A DNA stretch of 64,000 nt, from assembly GCF_900099965.1 (NCBI RefSeq), contig NZ_FNDJ01000005.1, positions 62,001 to 126,000 on the forward strand, in the 5' to 3' direction. Shown here in pieces: positions 1-8,300 of the stretch. The first letter of the stretch is position 1. Each line of letters opens with the position of its first letter. Origin of the DNA: Nonomuraea jiangxiensis. GTDB taxonomy: Bacteria > Actinomycetota > Actinomycetes > Streptosporangiales > Streptosporangiaceae. Position numbers and translations under genes: made by a program. The notes beneath the pieces are model-generated. The model searched no databases. It worked only from the letters and a program-made list of their open reading frames with translations, and was not told where the DNA came from.

Positions 1-646
1 CCCGGTGCGACAGGATCTCGCGGGCGGCCGCCCAGGTCGGGGGCCTGGCGTCGGCCTCGCGCTGGGCGGGGTCGCCCAGCCGGGCGAAGGCCAGCACGAC
101 GAGGACCCCGGCGGCGGCGAACAGGATCATCAGCCAGCGCCAGCCCAGGGGGCCGACCAGCACCGGGCCGAGCGCGTTCAGCAGAACGCTGGAGGAGAAG
201 CCGCCGGCCACGTACAGGCCCATGGCGGTGGCCCGGCGGTCCGCCCGGAACTGCCGGCTGATCAGCAGCAGGCCCGGTGCGAACACCAGCGCCCGGAAGA
301 CGCCGGAGACCGCCTGGTTGGCGACGAGCCAGCCGTAGGAATCGAGCACGGCGAAGCTGAACGAGAGCGCGTTGGTGCCGAGCAGCCCGACGACGAACAG
401 GCGCTTGGGATCGAAGCGGTCCGACAGGTAGCCGGAGGGGATCTGCATCAGCGCGTACGTGAACGTGCCGGCGGCGGCCAGCAGCCCGGCCTGCGACGGG
501 CTGATCGCGAGGTCCTGCCGGATGAGCGGCAGGAACAACGCGATGCCGCCGAAGGCCAGGGCCTGCATGCTCTGGCACACGACGATCAGCGCGGAGTTGA
601 GCGTCCGGCGGCCACGCGCAGGCAGGGCAAAGGTCTCGGCGGCCAT
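1..646 (-). CDS. MFS transporter, partial (C-terminus beyond window)
   Basis: N-terminal ~215 residues of a major facilitator superfamily permease of the cytoplasmic membrane; the rest lies left of base 1. Several long hydrophobic helices are visible, and the loop after the second helix carries the MFS-type motif GYLSDRFDPKR (about residues 72-82). The ATG at 644-646 is preceded by GGAG 8 nt upstream. It begins 23 bp after the stop of the serine hydrolase on the same strand, so the two are probably co-transcribed. The family reading is solid; substrate cannot be inferred from what is present. Confidence 0.85.
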   Translation of the reverse strand, partial: MAAETFALPARGRRTLNSALIVVCQSMQALAFGGIALFLPLIRQDLAISPSQAGLLAAAGTFTYALMQIPSGYLSDRFDPKRLFVVGLLGTNALSFSFAVLDSYGWLVANQAVSGVFRALVFAPGLLLISRQFRADRRATAMGLYVAGGFSSSVLLNALGPVLVGPLGWRWLMILFAAAGVLVVLAFARLGDPAQREADARPPTWAAAREILSHR

Positions 647-669
647 ACGAGGTGCTCCGGGCTCCGGGG

Positions 670-2001
670 TCAGCCGTGCCAGCCGGTCACGCCGCCCGGC
701 ACGGGTGCGCCCGGGTCGTACGGCTCGCGGGTGAAGATGAACGTGTTGAGGTCGAGATGGTCGGCGGCCACCTTCAGGGTCTCCCCGGCGTAGTAGCCGT
801 CGAGCCCCAGCCACGTCCCGTCGTCCTGCGGCACGAACCGGGAGGCCCGCCCGGGGCCGCCGACCGGCTCCAGCGACAGTTGCCGCCCGGGCAGCAGCCG
901 CAGCGCGTACGGCTTGGGCCCCCAGTGCCACAGCCCCGTCAGCGCCAGGAGCCCGGGGTCGGCCGGGTCGGGCTGCCACTCGTCGGGCAGGCGCGGCTCG
1001 TGCTCCTCCAGGATGTCGAGCAGGTCGGTCGGCAGGGTGCCGCTGAGCCCGCTGGTGGTGTTGGCCATGAACAGCACCCCGGTGCCTTCGCCGGGATCGG
1101 TCCACACGGTGGCCAGGAAGCCGGGCATCGATCCGGTGTGCCCGGCCAGGCGGCGCCCGCCGGCGCGGGCCAGTTGCAGGCCGAGCCCGAACCCGCTGGT
1201 CCAGGTGTCGCCGTCCTCGACCCCCGCGGGCTCGTGCATCTCGGCCAGCGTGTCGGGACACAGCACGCCGCCGGTGTCGCCGCCGAGGAAGGCGGCCCAG
1301 CGGGCCAGGTCGGCCGGGCTGGACCAGAGCTGGCCGGCGGGGGCCATGGCGTCGGCGTCGTGTTCGGGCTCTTCGAGCACGACGTCGGCCCACGGATGCA
1401 CGGCGTAGCCGGTGGCGTGCGGCGGGCGGGGGCGCGGGGTGGTGGCGTTCATGCCGAGCGGGTCGAGCACCTCGGCGGTGAGCGCTTTGAGCCAGGTGGT
1501 GCCGCGCAGCCGGGCGACGAGCTCGCCCAGCAGCGCGAAACCGAGGTTGGAGTAGTGGAAGCGGCGGCCCGGCCGGTGTTTGAGCTCGGCCGGGCCGACC
1601 CGCTCCAGCAGGTCGGCGGCGGGAACGCCGGGAGTGCGCTCCCACCAGTCGGTGGGCGGCTCGGCGGTCAGCCCGGCGGTGTGCGACAGCAACTGGGCGA
1701 TGGTGACGTGCCCGAGCGGGGCTCCGGGCAGGTGCTCGCCCAGCGGGTCGGTCAGCGCGAGCGCGCCTTCGTCGCGCAGCCGCATGACGACCACGGCGAC
1801 CATGCTCTTGGTGATCGACCCGATGCGGTACTGGGTGGCGGCGGTCGGCGGCGCGCCGTCGACGCGGCCACGGCCGCCGAACCACGCCATGCGCCCGTCG
1901 CGCACGATCGCGGCCGTCAGCGACGGCACCCTGCATTCGGCTTGTTCGACGGCCAGCCTGCGCAGCAGTGCGCGGGCCGTCGCGTGTCCCACCTGACTCA
2001 T
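670..2001 (-). CDS. Serine hydrolase, class C beta-lactamase/DD-peptidase family
   Basis: 443 aa. The class C / penicillin-binding fold motifs are all present: S62-I-T-K65 (nucleophile), Y150-S-N152, and an HTG triad motif near residue 290 (GHTGSMPGF), followed by a C-terminal extension typical of actinobacterial members. No signal peptide is seen, so a cytoplasmic esterase or peptidase role is as likely as a beta-lactamase role; the substrate is unknown. I chose the ATG at 1999-2001 because TAGTCT (2010-2015 on the reverse strand) sits 8 nt upstream like a -10 box, suggesting a leaderless transcript. A TTG at 2008-2010 would overlap that box. It follows the amine-oxidase-like gene by 18 bp and precedes the MFS gene by 23 bp. 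Confidence 0.88.
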   Translation of the reverse strand: MSQVGHATARALLRRLAVEQAECRVPSLTAAIVRDGRMAWFGGRGRVDGAPPTAATQYRIGSITKSMVAVVVMRLRDEGALALTDPLGEHLPGAPLGHVTIAQLLSHTAGLTAEPPTDWWERTPGVPAADLLERVGPAELKHRPGRRFHYSNLGFALLGELVARLRGTTWLKALTAEVLDPLGMNATTPRPRPPHATGYAVHPWADVVLEEPEHDADAMAPAGQLWSSPADLARWAAFLGGDTGGVLCPDTLAEMHEPAGVEDGDTWTSGFGLGLQLARAGGRRLAGHTGSMPGFLATVWTDPGEGTGVLFMANTTSGLSGTLPTDLLDILEEHEPRLPDEWQPDPADPGLLALTGLWHWGPKPYALRLLPGRQLSLEPVGGPGRASRFVPQDDGTWLGLDGYYAGETLKVAADHLDLNTFIFTREPYDPGAPVPGGVTGWHG

Positions 2002-2019
2002 GGGCGACAAGACTAGCCG

Positions 2020-3585
2020 TTAGATCCGCACCAGCAGCGGCCCGATCAGCTCTCCCTGGTGCGGCTGCGGGTGGGCCTGGTCGTGGTAGTAGTGGCCGGC
2101 GTACCAGACGACGACGTTGGCGCCGTTGATGTTCTCGCCGTTGAGGAAGCGGTTGATCGCGGCCCGGTCGCGGGGGCCGGGGTTGCCGTCGTCGAGCTCG
2201 CGCGGGTGGTGCCGCAGGAACCACAGGTCGGACACGCCGTAGGCGTCGGCGGTGCCGTCGTGGTCGCCGGGGTGGATCTGGTAGCCGCGGCCGGAGGACT
2301 TGTCGCGGACCCGCCAGTAGCTGGGCCGCAGGTGGGCGGGGTGGCGGCGCTTGCGGGAGGTCTCGCGGACGATCGGCACGGGTTCGGGGATGAGGGAGCC
2401 GGTGTCGTCGATCTGCTCGACCACGTCGTTGCCGGCGCCTTCGACGTCGAAGTCCAGCCGCCAGTAGGCGTGGTGGCGGTGCACCAGGCACGTCATCGGG
2501 TTGGCGGTGGCGGCGAATCCGAAGCGGGGGGCGATGTCGCCGTTGTCGGCCAGCCGCCAGTCGCTGGCGTAGCGGTACCAGCCGGCCGCCAGCTCGCTGA
2601 CGATGCGGAGTTCCTGGCCGTCGTGGTGGAAGGCGACGCCCTGGAAGTTGCCGGCGTCGGTGGAGGGCCGCTCCAGGATGGTACGCGGCGGGCTGGAGCA
2701 CAGCCGCCATCCCCAGCCGACCGGGTCGCTGCCGGTGGCGTTGAAGCGGGTCTCGAAGCTGACGTCGTCGCGGAAGGTGGTGCCCTCCTCGTATTCGACG
2801 TTGAGGATGGGCACGTGGGCCTGGCGCAGTACGAGCCTGCCGCGGTAGCGGACGTCGCGCAGCTCGACGCCGCCGCCGAGGCCGGGGTTCTGCGGGGCCG
2901 AGGCGCGCGGCCGTACCACCAGCAGGTTCCACAGCTCGGTGGAGCCGCGGTGGACGCGTACCCGGACCTGGTCGGGGCCGCCGCGGTCGGCCAGGGCGTC
3001 GATGCCCGTGGGGACGCTGTCCTCGCAGTCGTGGTGCATGCGTACGTTGATGCCGGCCGGGGTCCAGTCGACGGCGCGGTTGACCAGGTCGACGGCGACG
3101 ATGCGGTGGCGCAGCCCGGTGGGCTCGCCGGGAGTGTAGAGGCCGAGGGCAGGGCGGCGCACGGTGGTGCCGTCGGGGTTCTCGCGGTCGGCCAGGGGCG
3201 GCATGGGCCGGTAGACGACGACGTCGTCGCCGGTGGGGAAGCGGGGGTCGGCGCGCAGGATCTCGGCGGCGGCGGTGAGCTCGTCGCGGCTGGGCGGCGG
3301 CCGCCAGGCGCTGGGCCGCAGTTCGGCGTGTTCGGGCCGGTCGAGGGTGCCGCGCAGTTCGACGGCGCGGTTGCCGGCGGGGTCGAAGACGGTGGCCTGG
3401 AAGGGCGCGTTCTCGCCGGGGTCGTGGCCGAGGCCGGGGGCGAAGGAGACGGTGAGCCGGGCCGGGTCGGCGACCTCCAGGGCGGCCAGCGCGTCGGGGT
3501 GGTCGGCGACGGCCTGGCGCAGCCGTTGCGCGCTCAGCCCGGTGCGCGGGACGGCTTCGATCGTGACACGTACGTCGTCGCTCAT
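2020..3585 (-). CDS. Copper amine oxidase-like protein
   Basis: 521 aa, shorter than classical copper amine oxidases (about 650). The C-terminal half resembles the catalytic domain: an H-x-H copper-ligand motif at H369-R-H371 followed by a Trp-Arg-Leu-Asp stretch, as in the family, and a third His-rich segment near the C-terminus (GHYYHDQAHPQPH, about 497-509). The topaquinone consensus N-Y-D/E-Y is replaced by W-Y-R-Y at 336-339, so cofactor formation is uncertain. No signal peptide is seen. ATG at 3583-3585 has GGGGAG 6 nt upstream. Family membership comes from motif order. Whether it oxidises amines is not shown by the sequence. Confidence 0.7.
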   Translation of the reverse strand: MSDDVRVTIEAVPRTGLSAQRLRQAVADHPDALAALEVADPARLTVSFAPGLGHDPGENAPFQATVFDPAGNRAVELRGTLDRPEHAELRPSAWRPPPSRDELTAAAEILRADPRFPTGDDVVVYRPMPPLADRENPDGTTVRRPALGLYTPGEPTGLRHRIVAVDLVNRAVDWTPAGINVRMHHDCEDSVPTGIDALADRGGPDQVRVRVHRGSTELWNLLVVRPRASAPQNPGLGGGVELRDVRYRGRLVLRQAHVPILNVEYEEGTTFRDDVSFETRFNATGSDPVGWGWRLCSSPPRTILERPSTDAGNFQGVAFHHDGQELRIVSELAAGWYRYASDWRLADNGDIAPRFGFAATANPMTCLVHRHHAYWRLDFDVEGAGNDVVEQIDDTGSLIPEPVPIVRETSRKRRHPAHLRPSYWRVRDKSSGRGYQIHPGDHDGTADAYGVSDLWFLRHHPRELDDGNPGPRDRAAINRFLNGENINGANVVVWYAGHYYHDQAHPQPHQGELIGPLLVRI

Positions 3586-3615
3586 GCTGGCTCCCCAGTG
3601 GAGGTGATCGGGCGG

Positions 3616-4581
3616 TCATCGGGGCGGGGTGTGGTCGAAGGCGTCGAGGATGATGCGGGTGGCGTCCAGGTCGCGGGCGGTGGCGCCGAGCCGGGGCACC
3701 TCGATGGGGCCCGGCCAGGTGTGCCCGCCGCCTTGGACCGTGTACAGGCGCAGTGTGATCCCGCGCGGGCAGGATTTCCAGCCGCGCAGCCGTACCTGGG
3801 GTGCGGGGCGGGTGGTGGCGGGGCCGGTGCAGCCGAGCGCGCGGGCCCAGCCGTCGGCGGTGGCGGGCACGGGCGGCAGTACCACCAGGCCGGCGAGCTT
3901 GCGCAGGTCGCCGGTGGCGTCGCGGAAGGGGTGGCCGCCGTCGTAGGGGACGATCCGGTCGGCGGTGCCGTGGAAGGCGAGGATCGTGGTGGGGGCGGGT
4001 CGGGCGCAGGGGCGGGTGATGGTCAGCCCGGCCACGGCGGCGACGCCGGCCAGCCGGCCGTTCATGGCGCACACGAGTGCGGCGGCCAGGCCGGCGCCGT
4101 AGGACATGCCGGCGGCGAACTCGCGGCGGGTGTCGACGCACAGGCCGCTTTCGAGGCGGTCGAGGAGCGCGGTCAGGAACGCGGTGTCGTCGGGTTGGCC
4201 GGTGTGCGGCAGCGTCCAGCCGATGCGTCCGGCGGCGGCCTGCGGGGTGACCACGATGTAGCCGCGGCGGGTGCCGAGCTCGGGCAACCTGCTGTAGGCG
4301 GCCTGCTCGGCGGCGTTGGAGCCGAGGCCGTGCAGGTTGAGCACGACGGGGTGGGGGCCGCGCCCGCGGGGCAGCGCCAGCAGGAACTGGCGCCGCAGCC
4401 CGCCGGACTCCAGCGTGTGCCGGCCGGGCTGGAGTTGCCGCGGGGCGGCGCAGCCGCTGGTGGGGGTGGCCCGGGTGGGGGTGGGACTGGTGGGCGGGTC
4501 CGGCGCGGGGGGTGGCGGGGCGGTCCCGCAGCCGGCGGCCAGCAGCACCGCCGCGATCACGGTGATGACGGCCTTGGTCAT
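3616..4581 (-). CDS. Secreted lipoprotein esterase, LpqC / PHB-depolymerase family
   Basis: 321 aa. A signal peptide ends in a lipobox (LLAAGC, Cys18), followed by a Pro/Thr-rich linker, so the protein is predicted to be lipid-anchored outside the membrane. The alpha/beta-hydrolase core has an oxyanion HG motif (NLHGLGSNA, about 82-90), nucleophile GMSYG (Ser160), an acid in HGTADRIVP and a catalytic His in GGGHTWPG, the arrangement of polyhydroxybutyrate depolymerase / feruloyl-esterase-like LpqC proteins. ATG at 4579-4581 has an excellent GGGAGG 5 nt upstream. A much longer open frame continues upstream but is antisense to the MFS gene and is not used. The natural ester substrate is unknown. 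Confidence 0.88.
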   Translation of the reverse strand: MTKAVITVIAAVLLAAGCGTAPPPPAPDPPTSPTPTRATPTSGCAAPRQLQPGRHTLESGGLRRQFLLALPRGRGPHPVVLNLHGLGSNAAEQAAYSRLPELGTRRGYIVVTPQAAAGRIGWTLPHTGQPDDTAFLTALLDRLESGLCVDTRREFAAGMSYGAGLAAALVCAMNGRLAGVAAVAGLTITRPCARPAPTTILAFHGTADRIVPYDGGHPFRDATGDLRKLAGLVVLPPVPATADGWARALGCTGPATTRPAPQVRLRGWKSCPRGITLRLYTVQGGGHTWPGPIEVPRLGATARDLDATRIILDAFDHTPPR

Positions 4582-4649
4582 GGTGCCTCCCCCGCACGCC
4601 TGGTACGTCCCAGTGTGCGGGACACCGGCCGCCGGCGGGCGGGCCGCCG

Positions 4650-5888
4650 TCACGGTGTGGCGGGCGTGACGCGGTGACGGGAGCGGGCCAGCACGGCGGC
4701 GACGGCCACGCACAGCAGGGCGCCGGCGACGGCGAAGGACTGCACGGCGGGCAGGAGCCCGGCCGCGGTGGCCAGGAAGCCCACGCCGATGACAGGCAGG
4801 CCGACGCCGAGGTAGATGATCACGTAGAAGGTGGAGATGACGCCGGCGTGCCGGTCGGCGGGGGCGGACTGGTTGATCGCGGTCAGGCCGCCGAGGAAGG
4901 CCAGGCCCTGACCGGTGCCGCCGATCACGGTCGCGGCCAGCAGCAGTGCCAGGGACGACAGCGTGCCGGCCAGGGCGAGCAGGGCCAGCCCGGCGGCCAG
5001 CAGCGGCAGGCCGGTCAGTTCCAGGCTGCGGGCCGGCCTGCCGTAGCCGGCCAGCTGGGCGAGCGCGGAGCAGGCCAGCATGAGCGCCACGGCCGCGCCG
5101 CCGAGGAACAGGTTGGTGCTGCCGGACAGGGTGGTGACGTAGGTGGGCATCAGGGTGAGGAACAGCCCGGTCACGGCGAAGGCGAGGAAGCTGGTGGCGC
5201 CGCTGGTGGCGAACACGCCCCGCATGGCGGTGGGGATCTCGGGGCGGCGGGGCCGCCACCGGCCCCGGGCGGGCGCCGCGGGCAGTGCCGCGATCACCGC
5301 CGCCGCCGGGATGAGCAGCGCGATCTCCAGGGCGAAGGGCATGACGTACGGGGCCGGGGCGTACTGGGCGAGCAGCCCGGCCAGTACGGGACCGAGGCCG
5401 AGGCCGGACGCGGAGGCCACGGTGGACACCAGGGCCGCCTTGCGCCGGTCGCCGGTGGGCTCCAGTTCGGCCAGTGCCGCGGTGAGCGGCCCTGAGGCGG
5501 CGCCGAGCGCCAGGCCCTGCAGGACGCGGGCGACCAGCAGCCATCCGGTGTCCGTGGCCAGGGCGAACACCAGTGATCCCAGCGCGGCCAGGGCCGCCGC
5601 CGGCAGCAGCACCACGCGGCGGCCGAGCGCGTCCGACAGCGGGCCGGCCACCAGCAGGGAGGGGATGAGGACGACCACGTACGCGGCGAAGACCAGCGTG
5701 ACGACCAGCGGTGAGAAGCCGAAGCGCGTCTCGTAGCCGTGGTACAGGGGGGCCGGCAGGTTCGTGCCGGTGAGCAGGATGAGCAGCGCGTAGGCGGTGC
5801 CCCAGAACCTCCACCGTCCCTTGCGGGCCCGGCCTGTCGGGGTGCCTGTTCCGGGGTGCGGGGTGGTGGCGGGTCGATCGAGCGGCAT
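4650..5888 (-). CDS. MFS drug-efflux-type transporter
   Basis: 412 aa, twelve hydrophobic segments, with the MFS loop motif VAGPLSDALGRR after the second helix. The start ATG at 5886-5888 has GGAGAA about 5 nt upstream. A longer reading from 5921 would begin inside the operator palindrome. The gene is divergent from an ArsR regulator at 5966, and the 77-bp intergenic space holds two copies of an ATGTTCG-N7-CGAACAT palindrome, so expression is probably controlled by that repressor. The pump and regulator pairing suggests export of a toxic compound; the compound is unknown. Confidence 0.88.
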   Translation of the reverse strand: MPLDRPATTPHPGTGTPTGRARKGRWRFWGTAYALLILLTGTNLPAPLYHGYETRFGFSPLVVTLVFAAYVVVLIPSLLVAGPLSDALGRRVVLLPAAALAALGSLVFALATDTGWLLVARVLQGLALGAASGPLTAALAELEPTGDRRKAALVSTVASASGLGLGPVLAGLLAQYAPAPYVMPFALEIALLIPAAAVIAALPAAPARGRWRPRRPEIPTAMRGVFATSGATSFLAFAVTGLFLTLMPTYVTTLSGSTNLFLGGAAVALMLACSALAQLAGYGRPARSLELTGLPLLAAGLALLALAGTLSSLALLLAATVIGGTGQGLAFLGGLTAINQSAPADRHAGVISTFYVIIYLGVGLPVIGVGFLATAAGLLPAVQSFAVAGALLCVAVAAVLARSRHRVTPATP

Positions 5889-5900
5889 GACGTTCTCCAC

Positions 5901-5921
5901 ATGTTCGGGTTGTCCGAACAT
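5901..5921. promoter_or_regulatory. Operator palindrome 1 (ArsR/MFS intergenic)
   Basis: Perfect inverted repeat ATGTTCGG-N5-CCGAACAT. It lies between the divergent MFS and arsR genes, directly upstream of the MFS ribosome-binding site, and is repeated 26 bp further right. It is the likely binding site of the adjacent ArsR protein; this is inferred from position and symmetry. Confidence 0.7.
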
Positions 5922-5926
5922 AGCAG

Positions 5927-5947
5927 ATGTTCGAGAACGCCGAACAT
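5927..5947. promoter_or_regulatory. Operator palindrome 2 (ArsR/MFS intergenic)
   Basis: Second copy, ATGTTCG-N7-CGAACAT, 26 bp centre-to-centre from the first. A TATGCT -10 box for arsR (5954-5959) follows 6 bp later, so a bound repressor would block both promoters. Confidence 0.7.
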
Positions 5948-5965
5948 GTTGGGTATGCTGGGGTC

Positions 5966-6355
5966 ATGGCCAGCCGCACCTCGACCGAACTCCTCCATCC
6001 CGACGTCGGCGAGCTCCGCTTCACCGACGTGCTGGCCGCTCTGAGCGACCCCGTACGGCTGGCCATCGTCGCCCGCCTCGCCGAAGCCGAATCTGAGGCC
6101 GAATCTGAGGCCGCGTCTGAGTCTGGGGCTGGGGCCGCCGGGGGCGAGCTGGCGTGCGCGACGTTCGCGCTGCCCGTCAGCAAGTCCACCCAGAGCGGCC
6201 ACTTCAAGGTCCTGCGCGAGGCGGGGGTGATCCGGCAGCGGGACGAGGGCACCCGCCGGCTCAACCGGCTGCGCCGCGACGACCTCGACGCCCGCTTCCC
6301 CGGCCTGCTCGACCTGGCCGTCCCCCAGGGCCGCGCCGTCATCGCCGGCTGGTGA
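5966..6355 (+). CDS. ArsR-family transcriptional regulator
   Basis: 129 aa winged-helix repressor with the family opening LAALSDPVRLAIVARL and a recognition region SKSTQSGHFKVLREAG. The ATG at 5966 lies 6 nt after TATGCT (5954-5959), which fits a leaderless mRNA. An upstream in-frame ATG at 5927 would start inside operator 2 and is less likely. Between helix 1 and the next conserved block there is a low-complexity insert built from a 12-nt repeat coding for Glu-Ala-Glu-Ser. No metal-binding CxC motif typical of arsenic or cadmium sensors is seen, so the inducer is probably organic. It is divergent from the MFS pump. Confidence 0.88.
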   Translation: MASRTSTELLHPDVGELRFTDVLAALSDPVRLAIVARLAEAESEAESEAASESGAGAAGGELACATFALPVSKSTQSGHFKVLREAGVIRQRDEGTRRLNRLRRDDLDARFPGLLDLAVPQGRAVIAGW

Positions 6356-6373
6356 CGCGGGCGGCATCACTGT

Positions 6374-7549
6374 TCAGCCCAGCATGTGCTCGATGAGGTC
6401 GGCGGCCCGCGTGGTGCCGCCCTCGGCCAGTGCGTCGGCCCGCAGTCGTGCCGAGCGGCGGGCGACGTCGGTGTCGGCGACCAGTTCGTGCAGGGCGGTC
6501 CGCAGGGCCTCGGCCGTGGCGTCCGCGGTGTCGATGCGGCGGGCGACGCCCAGCTCGACGAGCCGGTCGGCGTTGAGGAACTGTTCGGCGGCCTGCGGCA
6601 CGGCGATCATCGGAACCCCGGCCAGCAGCCCTTCGCCGCAACCGCCCATGCCGGCGTGGGTGACGAAGGCGTCGGCCTGCTCCAGGATCGCCCGCTGCGG
6701 CACCCAGGAGTGCACCTCGACGTTGGCGGGGATGTCGCCCAGCTCCCGGGCGTCGGTGTACTTGCCGATCTGCAGCACGACGTGCCAGCCGGGCAGGTCG
6801 CCGAAGGCGGCCAGGCACTGGCGGTAGAACTCCGGCCGGCGGGTGTAGGCCGAGCCCAGGGAGATCAGCAGGACGTCGGCGGCTCCGGCGGGACGCTTCC
6901 AGCCCTCCTCCTTCCCGGGCGGGCCGTAGCAGGGGCCGACGAAGGTCACCGTGTCGGTGTCGACCTGGTCGGCGTGCGGTTGCATCGCGCGGGAGATCAG
7001 GGCCAGGGCCTTGGGCGGCAGGCCGGAGAAGGTGTCCACGTCGGTGGTGGAGGCCCCGGAATCGGTGAGCCATCGGGCGAACTTCGCCCGGTAGGCGTCG
7101 GCGCCCGGCAGCCGCCACAGGTGCGCGGCCACGTCCTGCTCGTAGCTCTTCCAGGCCACGAACGTGGGGGACAGTTGCAGCAGGGGGCGGTCCTGGGTCT
7201 CGGCGAGGGCGCGGGCGGCGTAGGCGCCGATGTCGTACAGGTAGAGGTCCGCGCGGTCGTGGTCGTAGGCGGCGCGCAGCCGCGGGAGGGCCTGGACGGC
7301 GTTGTCGAGGAAGAGGTCCATGGCGGCGATGGGGTCCTCGGGCCAGGTGTTGTCGGCGACGGGCAGCGTGGAGGCGCAGGGGACCAGTTCGGCGCCGGTG
7401 GCGGTGATCAGGTCGGCCACCGCCGGGTCGTTGGCGTAGGTCACCCGGTGGCCGCGCGTCACCAGCTCGCGGATGATCTCGAGACTGGGCAGGACGTGGC
7501 TGACGGCGGGGATGCCGATCATGGCGATATGGGCGCGGCGCTGGGCCAA
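6374..7549 (-). CDS. Macrolide-type glycosyltransferase (MGT/OleD-like, GT1 family)
   Basis: 391 aa, the normal length for the OleD/Mgt macrolide-inactivating glycosyltransferases, and similar to OleD from end to end. The N-terminal acceptor domain has PAVSHVLPSLEIIRELVTRG, keeping the His of the family's HGH catalytic motif. The C-terminal donor domain has WVPQRAILEQADAFVTHAGM and the nucleotide-sugar site GVPMIAVPQAAEQFLNADRL. The reaction expected is UDP-sugar transfer to a hydroxyl of a macrolide or related hydrophobic acceptor. Translation starts at TTG 7547-7549: an in-frame TGA lies 9 nt upstream and the next ATG would remove the first beta strand. It lies 45 bp downstream of the acetyltransferase gene, probably in one operon. 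Confidence 0.9.
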   Translation of the reverse strand: MAQRRAHIAMIGIPAVSHVLPSLEIIRELVTRGHRVTYANDPAVADLITATGAELVPCASTLPVADNTWPEDPIAAMDLFLDNAVQALPRLRAAYDHDRADLYLYDIGAYAARALAETQDRPLLQLSPTFVAWKSYEQDVAAHLWRLPGADAYRAKFARWLTDSGASTTDVDTFSGLPPKALALISRAMQPHADQVDTDTVTFVGPCYGPPGKEEGWKRPAGAADVLLISLGSAYTRRPEFYRQCLAAFGDLPGWHVVLQIGKYTDARELGDIPANVEVHSWVPQRAILEQADAFVTHAGMGGCGEGLLAGVPMIAVPQAAEQFLNADRLVELGVARRIDTADATAEALRTALHELVADTDVARRSARLRADALAEGGTTRAADLIEHMLG

Positions 7550-7594
7550 GAGAGATCACTCATTTCGGATATGTCAGGAAAACTGGGGCGGGTC

Positions 7595-8242
7595 TCATGC
7601 CCGCGGGGCGGCCGCTTCCAGGTCGGCGACGGTGCCCGACATGATGGTCCGTACGTGCTCGGTGATGTGCTCGGCCGGCCAGTCCCACCAGGCCACGGCC
7701 AGCAGCCGGGCGACGTCCGCCGCGCTGTGGCGGGTGCGGATCAGGCGGGCCGGGTTGCCGCCGGCGATCCCGTAGTCGGGCACGTCCGAGGTGACCACGG
7801 CGCCGGAGCCGATGATCGCGCCGTGCCCGATCCGCACGCCGGGCATCACCGTCACGCCGTAGCCGAGCCAGACGTCGTTGCCCACGACGGTGTCGCCCCG
7901 GTTGGGCAGGCCGGTGAGCAGGTCGAAATGTTCCGACCACGAGCCGCCCATGGTGGGGAAGGGGAAGGTCGAGGGGCCGTCCATGCGGTGGTTGGCGCCG
8001 TTCATGATGAACCGCACCCCCGTGCCCAGCGCGCAGAACTTGCCGATGACCAGCTTCTCCGGCCCGTAGTGGTAGAGCACGTTGCGGGTCTCGAACGCGG
8101 TCGGATCGTCCGGGTCGTCGTAGTAGGAATACTCCCCGACCTCGATCAACGGGGACTTGACCAGCGGCCGGAGCAGCACCACCCGCGGCTGGCCGGGCAT
8201 GGGATGCAGCACGGTCGGGTCGGCGGGCATCAGGGGCTTCAT
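7595..8242 (-). CDS. Vat/CatB-type xenobiotic O-acetyltransferase
   Basis: 215 aa, the size of streptogramin A and xenobiotic acetyltransferases. It shows hexapeptide-repeat left-handed beta-helix sequence (VVGNDVWLGYGVTVMPGVRI, AIIGSGAVVTSDVPDYGIAG) and the loop with the catalytic His in ANHRMDG. It ends with the NPARLIRTR motif typical of the Vat group. It is predicted to transfer acetyl from acetyl-CoA to a hydroxyl of virginiamycin-M-like or related drugs. ATG at 8240-8242 has GAAGGGAA upstream. It is followed by an OleD-like glycosyltransferase and is divergent from a TetR gene, which suggests a drug-inducible macrolide/streptogramin resistance unit. Confidence 0.88.
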   Translation of the reverse strand: MKPLMPADPTVLHPMPGQPRVVLLRPLVKSPLIEVGEYSYYDDPDDPTAFETRNVLYHYGPEKLVIGKFCALGTGVRFIMNGANHRMDGPSTFPFPTMGGSWSEHFDLLTGLPNRGDTVVGNDVWLGYGVTVMPGVRIGHGAIIGSGAVVTSDVPDYGIAGGNPARLIRTRHSAADVARLLAVAWWDWPAEHITEHVRTIMSGTVADLEAAAPRA

Positions 8243-8267
8243 CGGTCGTTCCCTTCGATCACCACTG

Positions 8268-8291
8268 TTAATGCGACAACTCCTACATTAA
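8268..8291. promoter_or_regulatory. Candidate TetR operator between vat-like and tetR genes
   Basis: Inverted repeat TTAATG-N12-CATTAA in the 58-bp divergent intergenic space. Its right arm overlaps TAAGAT (8289-8294), a -10 box for the rightward transcript. It is the only clear dyad there, so it is the best candidate for the binding site of the neighbouring TetR protein. Confidence 0.5.
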
Positions 8292-8300
8292 GATGCTGTC

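Noticed and set aside
2059..4677. 872-codon plus-strand frame
   Set aside because: Gly/Ala/Val-rich shadow of the amine-oxidase-like and esterase genes.
3616..6342. Long minus-strand frame extending the esterase upstream
   Set aside because: The upstream part is an out-of-frame shadow of the MFS gene; a lipoprotein signal peptide with a strong ribosome-binding site starts at 4581.
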